Part shown: positions 58,501-64,000 of the stretch, piece by piece | Layout of the letters: the number at the start of each line of letters is the position of its first letter | How positions within the stretch are numbered: the stretch's first letter is position 1 | NCBI GenBank assembly: GCA_004794785.1 | Contig: SJOL01000719.1 | Location: 188,747 to 252,746 of the forward strand | Source: Opisthorchis felineus | Lineage: Eukaryota; Platyhelminthes; Trematoda; Opisthorchiida; Opisthorchiidae | DNA length: 64,000 nt | Reading direction: 5' to 3' | Translations under genes and position numbers: made by a program | Notes under the pieces: generated by a model | Told to the model about the DNA's origin: nothing | What the model saw: the letters and a program-made list of their open reading frames with translations, nothing else | The model's database searches: none

Positions 58501-61134
58501 TTTCGGAATGACCCTGCAGTATGCCTATCAAGCTCAGTCACCAACATCCTCTTAAGAAAGATGGTCGACTTATGACAAAATGACAGGGTTGGGTTTTGTG
58601 GATCTGATTGAGTGCATTCAAGGGCAATCGACCCAGTAGTTGCCACCCAGCTTTTACCCATTTAATAAACGGACAAATTTGACATAGATTCATCCTCCAG
58701 CAACAATGTAGATGTATGAAACATACTCATCTGTAAATTACTTTGGTACTGACGGGAGATTCCACGGAATCCGTCGTTTACAATGGTCCTTAATCGGGAG
58801 TGCTGTACAAAGGCCACCTCATGTTGCAGTTGGTACAATATTCGAGATATCGTAGTATGTTTTCTTGCCCCTAAAATTTGATGAAAACTATTCGGTGGGG
58901 TTTATAGGCTGTTTTTTCAACAAAAGTGACTGGGAATGCATTGCTCTGGTATGAAGAAACGGTGCATTTGATGCATCTAGGCTAAAATAAACTTAAGTAC
59001 ACGTGTGTCGCCCATTTGCCTGTAGTGGGCAGATTGTGTCGAAGTCCAGGTCGACGCCATACGTTGGACGGTATGTCAGCTGAGTTGCGCCTTGCAGTGG
59101 GTCATTTATACCTCGCCTCGCTGCAGCAACAAAACCTATAAATGCAATAGGCTGGTGTTATAATGGCCGTAATTTCACGTGTATACAGTTGTCTTTCATT
59201 TCAGAGCAAAAATGCCTCATCGAGAAAAGATCGATATGGTCCCAAAAACCTCACGCCACATCGAAGCATCAGAGATCGCTCCAAAGAGCGAAACCTGCAA
59301 CTAACATACATGGATTTCTTTATAGCCCATCAACGATGTCTTTTTAATCACTTCAGCCATTTTGCATCGATCTCTTGCCGTTGAATAGACCTCCAAACCA
59401 CTTCATTCGTGCCCAGGACGGCTAAGCTATGGCTCTCTTACTTTCTATCTTCCATTACCCGTTCAGAGTTGCTCCATTCGAACCATAGCAAATACGCATT
59501 TGGCAGCCCGAGTGTGTTTTAATTCGGGGTCAGTTGTAGAATCTCCTGGTATCCGAGCAAAACCCTCTCATGGTTATAAGTATAAGTATAAGAGTGCAAC
59601 CAATGTTTCTTCTACAGAAACATGTTTTTCTGCGAAGGATCATTAACTAGGAAATCGTAGGTCCACCACTTTCATCCAACTTTCATTTAAATTAATTTTC
59701 TTGCCTGTGATCTATCTGAATTCTGTTTGTTCAGGCTCTTCAAGTTTGACAGTAGCAGACGGCAACATGACGAAGACTGGGAGCGATGGAGGTCAGGCAA
59801 CGGTACTCAGATAACACATCAGGATGGTTCTGAGACATAGTAGCCATCGGACAACTCTCTACTTTGATGTCCATGGTGTGTTGGGGGAGGGGTTGAAGTG
59901 AGAATGTGGGAACTCAAGGTCTGCTCATATTCACATCACTTATATTCCACTGCATTGTCATAATTCAAGCACATCTTCTGACCGGCTGGTTTCCGTTGGA
60001 GTTTGTTTAAGAATTACGCGCTTGGCAACTCAATCTGCGTAGCTGCTGTCACATGCAAGCCTGATAAGTGCAGTGCCCATCAGAAAAATGCCTCCTAGGC
60101 GAAACATTCTGACAATCAAAAAAGATCTAGGACAGTCCATTCCAAAAATACTTGACTTTTTTCCAGATTAGCAGATACAGTATGGATAGGAGAGATTAGA
60201 AGAGAAGAGAAGCTAGGTAGTCAAGTGGCAGTTGATGGTTCATTAACCGGCTTGGATCGCTGATAAAAAAAGGACGAGCTGACATAAACAAATGGTCTTA
60301 GGTAAGGTACCAGTGGGAATATTTGACTGGGGGCCACACACAGCCACAGCACGAGTTAGGAATGTCATCATTCTAGTTTTCCTCTGAGGGGCAATTTTTC
60401 TGACGAACACTGTGTGTCAGAGTCCAAAGTGCGAAACGAGGCCGAGCCATGCAGCTTTGCGTTGAACAGAAATAAACACAACAGCAGGATCCGATTATCT
60501 ACCGAGAACAGGCATTGAGGACAAAAAAACAGTTCATCAAAGAACTCAGTGTCTATGTAGAATAAGGAGCAGTAACAAACAGTAATTGTGTATTCTGAGC
60601 CAATTTAAAAGGAATACATCTCAAGTGTTTACTCACGCGCTATCCTTCGGTGGAACATCAACATAGTTGACGTAAAAGGTCAAGTCATTCATATGCCGGT
60701 TGAAGGTAATTGCACGCTTCAACGGGTATGGACTTCCACGTGAGAACAGAACCATTCGAGCATGTGGTGAAGTGTTGTTGGAGCTTTCCGGATTGAGGAC
60801 TGTTTTGTCCCCCTTACCGGATGCCGCAGCAGGTGCCCGTTCAAAATCGACCTACGGAAGAGAAAACCGCAGATTTTGTGCATGGTGCTGTGCGTCCACA
60901 AATCGATGTGGTTAGTTCGCATACGCCAGTCAGTAGAAACGAATAATCTTAATCAAACAAGCGGACAAAAAAGATGCAGCGAAAAGCTATTGGGGACTTA
61001 CGGCAATCGCATGGGGGTTGTAATCACGCAGAATAAGACGTACAACCTTGAAACCGGGAGTACGTGCTGCAGCTTGATAGACAGCACCCAACACGGCCGC
61101 TTCATCGCCATTCACACCTTTTCCCAATTCGGAC
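43432..61134 (-). CDS. HYOU1: HYOU1/GRP170 ER chaperone, spliced gene (both ends missing)
   Basis: Minus-strand model: 61134-61002, 60851-60637, 58357-58146, 57531-57377, 51971-51909, 51704-51610, 48709-48499, 47165-46848, 44060-43844 and 43524-43432. All ten exons have AG/GT borders and matching phases, giving about 570 codons without a stop. They cover the end of the Hsp70-type ATPase domain ([20 protein letters not shown]), the beta substrate-binding part ([19 protein letters not shown]), the acidic/Asn-rich loop and the alpha-helical lid. HYOU1 is an ER-lumen nucleotide-exchange factor and holdase working with BiP. Vertebrate HYOU1 has about 1000 residues, so the first 400 or so are outside the model, as is the C-terminal retention signal. 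Family identity is very firm. Confidence 0.92.
43844..44060 (-). CDS. HYOU1: HYOU1 exon 9: lid helices and polyglutamine
   Basis: After acceptor CTACCATCAG the exon reads [72 protein letters not shown]. Joined to the previous exon it gives [16 protein letters not shown], the counterpart of INETWAWKNATLAEQAKLPA in the vertebrate protein, followed by the heptad-like lid helix. A run of six Gln (mixed CAG/CAA) near the end is unusual. Ends one base into a codon at GTGAGT. Confidence 0.9.
45385..45522 (-). repeat. SINE copy with shortened body
   Basis: Minus strand: CTCAGTGGTTAAGGCGCGAA (A box side), then CTCAACATCTCGGTTGCTCC, GGCAACCTGG, CCCTCGTGCTTCCTTCGCG, TGGCATCTAGGCACCGGAG. The B-box region is eroded. 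Confidence 0.65.
46685..46775 (-). repeat. Fragment of hammerhead repeat, core lost
   Basis: AACACTTATAAGGTTGCTTA, AAACTCTTCGACAGC is the arm beside the hammerhead, followed by unrelated bases and AAATTTGCAAATGGG. The CTGATGA and GAAA blocks are absent. Confidence 0.5.
46848..47165 (-). CDS. HYOU1: HYOU1 exon 8: lid region
   Basis: After acceptor CGGTTCTCAG it reads [60 protein letters not shown] and ends LEDLINNTQ before GTACCC. RP.A...LN..L....FL corresponds to the lid region KKWPERLSALDNLLNHSSMF in the vertebrate protein. A GT at 46847, rather than later ones, is chosen because INNTQ then joins AWFDQS. Several N-x-S/T sequons ([14 protein letters not shown]) suit a glycosylated ER-lumen protein. 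Confidence 0.9.
47508..47745 (-). repeat. Hammerhead-bearing repeat (copy 5) with truncated core and 84-bp palindrome
   Basis: It holds CACAAGGTTGCTGAAAACGC, TTCGACAGCCCACGACCGG, TTTCGCCCTTCGTGGGGCTC. Then, where TCATCAG should be, it jumps to CGAGTTTCCCCGAGTTTCCG and CAACCTTATG. The CUGAU half of the ribozyme core is deleted, so it is dead. An imperfect palindrome at 47638-47721 follows. Confidence 0.65.
47638..47721. repeat. 84-bp palindrome (hairpin)
   Basis: Outer arms ACACTCATTTGCAAA and TTTGCAAATGAGTGT are exact complements (15 bp). Inner arms GGTTTTCAC and GTGAAAACC are exact too, all centred at 47679.5. It joins two opposite copies of the module end seen at 18879. Confidence 0.85.
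48499..48709 (-). CDS. HYOU1: HYOU1 exon 7: lid helices
   Basis: Acceptor TTTTTACGTAG. One base completes Lys, then [60 protein letters not shown] and [10 protein letters not shown] before GTGAGT. L.DLEKQEREKAANSLEAFIF and STWLEDEG are the vertebrate counterparts: the conserved D-x-x-R/K...N.LE.....R/..K helix and the W after it, common to Hsp110/GRP170 lids. Confidence 0.93.
51610..51704 (-). CDS. HYOU1: HYOU1 exon 6: start of the lid
   Basis: Acceptor [30 protein letters not shown], then [12 protein letters not shown], ending two bases into a codon before GTGAGT. It is the counterpart of VEEIGVELVVLDLPDLPEDK: the beta strand that closes the acidic loop and returns to folded structure. Confidence 0.82.
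51909..51971 (-). CDS. HYOU1: HYOU1 exon 5: small Asn/Thr/Ser-rich loop exon
   Basis: A 63-base exon of 21 codons, [20 protein letters not shown] then K, between CTTTTTCAG and GTGACC. It lies in the long disordered loop that vertebrate GRP170 has here, and keeps the phase of both neighbours. It resembles the end of the previous exon ([13 protein letters not shown]), possibly an exon or repeat duplication. Confidence 0.7.
53205..53265 (+). repeat. Dispersed repeat A, short copy 3
   Basis: GTAGCAACATCAGTGTTGAC, ACTGATGCTTCACTGCCGTA, CAACCACAG. This corresponds to ACATCAGTGTTCAACACCGA...TTCACTGACGTACAACCATG at 37742. Confidence 0.45.
53708..53770 (+). repeat. SINE head fragment
   Basis: CGAACTCCAGATAACTCGGT, GGTTAACACGC and GCAGGTCCGTTCGTCACG fit the tRNA-like A and B box region. 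No SINE body follows. Confidence 0.4.
54695..54905 (+). repeat. tRNA-derived SINE, complete copy
   Basis: Head CACTCACCGGAAGTTCCGTG, GTTCGAACGAAACCCCGGC (clear B box), body TCGACTGCTCCTGTCTAGGC, AACCTGGCAGTATCTCAGCC, CTTGCGGGTGGGATGTCAG, GCACCGAAAGCGTGTTACAG, CTGAAC, then a TTTATTATTTTTTA tail. Confidence 0.75.
57377..57531 (-). CDS. HYOU1: HYOU1 exon 4: end of substrate-binding domain and acidic loop
   Basis: Acceptor TGATTTCAG. (K)[20 protein letters not shown], then [31 protein letters not shown] before GTAAGT. LGN.IS.FFGGG is the hallmark that opens the GRP170 loop (vertebrate LGNTISSLFGGG). Four N-x-S/T sequons cluster within about 20 residues. Confidence 0.93.
58146..58357 (-). CDS. 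HYOU1: HYOU1 exon 3: substrate-binding beta domain
   Basis: Acceptor GAAATCAG. (A)[70 protein letters not shown]. Vertebrate counterpart: F...Y.....KGIKAHFNLDESGVLSLDRVESVFE, then EESTL. The KAHF.LD.SG block is diagnostic. Confidence 0.94.
58705..58890 (+). repeat. Hammerhead repeat, left part only
   Basis: ATGAAACATACTCATCTGTA, GCTGTACAAAGGCCACCTCA, TGTTGCAGTTGGTACAATAT, TCGAGATATCGTAGTATG. It matches the segment CTGCACCAGGCCGCCTCATG...GGTATCGCGGTGCATG at 18669 in copy 1. No hammerhead core remains downstream. Confidence 0.55.
58891..60636. other. HYOU1 intron, nothing recognised
   Basis: A small tandem run TATAAG x3 at about 59577-59594 is the only feature. No exon is needed here by phase. 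Confidence 0.45.
60637..60851 (-). CDS. HYOU1: HYOU1 exon 2: start of substrate-binding domain
   Basis: Acceptor [81 protein letters not shown], ending two bases into a codon before GTGAGT. The block LFSR..PYP.K..ITFNR is a hallmark of GRP170 (vertebrate LFSRMGPYPQRKVITFNRY). Confidence 0.95.
61002..61134 (-). CDS. HYOU1: HYOU1 exon 1 of those found: end of ATPase domain
   Basis: Acceptor CATATTCTAG. (R/S)[43 protein letters not shown] before GTAAGT. The (N)xDEAAxxGAxYQAAxLSxxFKV block is the conserved end of the Hsp70-type nucleotide-binding domain in GRP170. The exon begins inside a codon, so the preceding exon (expected VGGxTRxPxVQ) is upstream. I could not find it between 61135 and 64000. 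Confidence 0.95.
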
Positions 61135-61382
61135 CTAGAATATGCACAAGATAGACGAGCAAACAATGCTGTGATATGGAAAAGCTTACTAAAATTTGAA
61201 TACAGGTCTTCCTCCCCATATTGTGATCGCAGCATGCGGGAATGATCAAATCAGCAGCAAATAAACCGCTTTCTTATGACATTCTCCATGACAAGCGAGC
61301 AGTTAGACCATAGAAACAGTACATATGTATCTGAAGTTGAAGTAGGACAAAAGCTTGACTGGAATTCGGAGATTACGCCAAC

Positions 61383-61407
61383 CTGACGAGCCTCAGACAG
61401 AGCGAAA
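61383..61407 (+). ncRNA. Diverged hammerhead core
   Basis: CTGACGA, GCCTCAGACAGAGC, GAAA, followed by TCGGTAGTGG. CUGANGA allows C at position 7, and GAAA is intact, but stem II keeps only two good pairs at its base and stem I is broken by mismatches. Preceding CGGAGATTACGCCAAC and following GAGTTTTCAT fit the family arms. Probably inactive. Confidence 0.45.
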
Positions 61408-61721
61408 TCGGTAGTGGTCTATCGGTGAGTTTTCATCCATCTCAAGAGTAGGGTCGGTTATGAAAGACATCTTTCGATAATTTGAATAACACAGTGAACC
61501 TCGGGGTTATCTCCGCGCTACATAGTAATTTAAAGAGCGCCATAGGTACCAATCGAGCAGATGAATGAGCTATAAGTAGTTACCACCACTCCCATTTTGA
61601 TGTTGCGCAGCATTCCCTAACACAAACCAAATCCGGTCGTACAGTAGTATCCACTCACGATTGAGACCAACTTTAGCGTTTCGCAACTGTTTTCCTATGC
61701 TTTAGATAATAAGATAATCGT

Positions 61722-61886
61722 TCAGTTGTAACACTTTCGGTGCCTAGCGGCCATGCCACCCGAAGGGAGCACGAGGGCTGGGATACTGCCAGGTTGCCCA
61801 AGCCTAGACAGAAGTCGAGATGCAGAGATCAGGTTCGAACCTTCCGGTCAGTAAATTGGCGCCCTAACCATTGAGCCATCTCGCTC
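61722..61886 (-). repeat. tRNA-derived SINE, best-preserved copy
   Basis: Minus strand: GAGATGGCTCAATGGTTAGG, GCGCC (A box), TGACCGGAAGGTTCGAACCT (B box GGTTCGAACC intact), GATCTCTGCATCTCGACTTC, TGTCTAGGCTTGGGCAACCT, GGCAGTATCCCAGCCCTCGT, GCTCCCTTCGGGTGGCATGG, CCGCTAGGCACCGAAAGTGT, TACAACTGAACGATTATC. This copy serves as the local reference for the family. Confidence 0.82.
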
Positions 61887-62865
61887 CCCCTCCTATGCAC
61901 TACTGCTAAGGTAACCTCTCTAGTCCGACACATCAGAAGCATCCTTGGTTAATGTGATTTATGTTGTCCAAGAAACAGAGGTCGACAAAAACTCCACACC
62001 AGTCCGGTGTACGCTGATTTCTTATTTACAGTACTCCTACCTAGCGACCTTCTCCATAACGACTGCTTTTCTAGTACGACCATGTGGCCGTTGACGTCAA
62101 TCGCCAGTGCTAAGCTATTGGTCCATATTTCCAAATACGACCAAATCCTCCTGACATTTTTACGGTCAAGAGAGAGTGAAAAACGCTAATCTTGGGGATA
62201 TGTACGCAGGAACACATTGATAAACAACGAAAGAAACGGTGTGAGGGATTAGTATTGCCCCCATCCCCTTAATAGAACTCCGTAAATGCAACCTAATAAA
62301 AGTGTTGATTAAAAACAGGGAAGCTACGTTTTGAAGCAACAATTGATAAGCTTCTCTCTCTATATACAATCCTGTTACGGCGAGTCATCACTGTGTTTTG
62401 GACCAAAATCACCTAGTCAGCAAACCAGCTCCCCGGTAGGTCTCAAATATGCTCTCGCGTGCTGTACCTCTGGTGATATGATGGGTTTACATCGACATAA
62501 TGAGTTCGCGCTTCGACGGACTCCATCTCACGACAAGTTAGTATTGATCTGCATTCACGACGACAGGAAAGCATGTTAGATTGTTCTAGTTACACGTTCT
62601 TACTTAGCTTAATCAATTGGTAATGGTAATTTGTTGACAATCAGTGAAGCCGGGTGCCATTGGATCAATGTAAATACAAGTGGTGGATACTATTCCAATC
62701 TGAAGTTTACATTTACTGCTTAAAGATTTTGATATTTCCGCCTGTCGCTGTGCATCTTAAAAATGTCGTTTCATGTTCATGGATAGAAAATCATAAATTT
62801 GGAACGGGAACCGAAAGGTCTTTAGACAAATGAAAATAAGAAAAACAATACCAACATAATGAGTC

Positions 62866-63035
62866 GTTCAGCTGTGGCACACTTTCGGTGCATAATTGTC
62901 GTGTTAACCGAAGGGAACATGATGGATGAGATACTGTCAAACTGACCATTCAGAAACAACCAAAAAGTCGTAGGTTTCGAATCTCGCACCTCCTGGTCAG
63001 TAGTTCTAGGTATGAACCACCTCGAACTCAGTCAC
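62866..63035 (-). repeat. SINE copy, diverged
   Basis: Minus strand: GAACTACTGACCAGGAGGTG, CGAGATTCGAAACCTACGAC (B box GATTCGAAACC), then CAGTATCTCATCCATCATGT, TCCCTTCGGTTAACACGACA, GCACCGAAAGTGTGCCACAG, CTGAACGACTC. Confidence 0.7.
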
Positions 63036-63154
63036 TAACATGCTTGATGCCATATAACTCATCCTTCAATCTTTTGAGAAAAACCAATTCTTATAGTCAT
63101 CTGTGCCAAACTCTTTGGCGATGTGTATGACACCCTACCTACCATAGACTATCT

Positions 63155-63262
63155 AGGCTTGGGCAACCTGGCAGTATCTCAGACCTCGTGCTTTCTTCGG
63201 GTGGTGTGGCAGATAGACACCGAAAGGGTGCTGCAGCTGAATCATTATTATTATTATTACCA
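63155..63262 (+). repeat. SINE 3' part with (ATT) tail
   Basis: CTATCTAGGCTTGGGCAACC, TGGCAGTATCTCAGACCTCG, TGCTTTCTTCGGGTGGTGTG, GCAGATAGACACCGAAAGGG, TGCTGCAGCTGAATC, then five ATT units. The head is missing. It faces away from the SINE at 62866. Confidence 0.72.
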
Positions 63263-64000
63263 GTCTATCATTATTAGCTATTCTAGATACAATTCCCAAT
63301 TTACCACAAACAGCTTTAAAGACAGATAGGATTTATTTGTTTTTCCGAAGTCGTACTAGAGACAGGACACCACATTAGAAAAGTGGTGATATAAGTTAAA
63401 GCCATTGCGTTCTAGAGAAATTTATTCGCTCATCGTCCACCAAATGTGCTGGTTGCTACAGAGTTGATTGCTATGGAACTTAAAACATGGCATCAGGTTC
63501 ATTTTCCAAGGTCTTAGCTCTACCCTATGTATGGGTTGATATGTTTGCCTTAGACAACGTGCCTGAATGGGCGGTTAGTTTGACCCTTCAACTGAATCTA
63601 CTGCATTCCAGATTAGCACCTTTCGTGAGCTGAACTCACAGTTATGAGTGTTGAACCCGTGTGATAAAAAGAAAAGGGAGGTAAGAAAACCTGCAACATT
63701 TTTCGCGACCGATGAAGCACGATAACTTCATGTCATTTCCGGCGTGACCCAAAATGTATTATCCACCCTCAGATTCGAAGAAACTGTGGCGGTTAAAAGG
63801 GTCGAATATTATACTGGTGGAAAAGGTGAGTTCTCATGAAAAATGGAGTGATTCGAATCATCGTTCAAAACAGAGAAAACCTATGGCTAACTGCCGACAC
63901 AGCTTAACTGTAGTGTCCCACACACATGACGCTCGTTGACTTCCAACTACAACCTGTCACATGACCGGATTTGTTCGTTTCTTCGGTCATTACACACCAA
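63263..64000. other. Window edge, nothing recognised
   Basis: No upstream HYOU1 exon could be recognised here. A plus-strand frame at 63754-63939 is short and unnamed. Confidence 0.4.

Overview
This window reads as intron-rich, repeat-loaded animal DNA. My best reading is a flatworm, probably a digenean trematode. Two metazoan genes with short exons and kilobase introns converge on each other. The rest is fossil retroelements, tRNA-derived SINEs and small hammerhead-ribozyme repeats of the kind known from trematodes. The species cannot be fixed from the sequence. Nothing suggests a prokaryote or a virus, and no operons, rRNA genes or CRISPR arrays were seen.

Layout. 1-2.7 kb holds a broken Ty3/gypsy LTR element (two LTR-like copies, RNase H and integrase-tail remnants) with a piece of LINE reverse transcriptase inserted in the opposite sense. 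10.2-31.0 kb, plus strand, holds the 3' seven exons of a C2HC zinc-finger gene of the ZC2HC1 family; its first exon was not found. Its introns contain LINE pieces (10.7-12.4, 14.2-14.6 kb), SINEs and hammerhead repeats (18.6-19.0, 23.6-23.8, 26.1-26.9 kb). 31-43.4 kb is the space between the two gene 3' ends, with LINE debris. 43.4-61.1 kb, minus strand, holds ten exons of HYOU1/GRP170, a large ER Hsp70-family chaperone. These run from the end of the ATPase domain to near the C-terminus. The upstream ATPase exons lie beyond the last exon I could place, probably past the window edge, and the last exon with the ER-retention signal was not located.

Exon joins were chosen by hand from splice sites. 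All internal phases agree within each gene, and the residues across the joins match the known families, so the two gene models are the firmest part of this annotation. They are unrelated in function: ZC2HC1 is a poorly understood zinc-binding protein, and HYOU1 folds and protects proteins in the ER lumen.

The most interesting non-coding signal is a family of repeats of about 300 bp. Each carries a hammerhead ribozyme core (CUGAUGA, stem II, GAAA) with a matching stem I and a palindromic ACCGGU in place of stem III. In one place the flanking hairpin module is directly repeated about 298 bp apart, as in hammerhead satellites such as schistosome SM-alpha. Two copies look intact and the others are decayed, which gives a natural series of active and dead forms.
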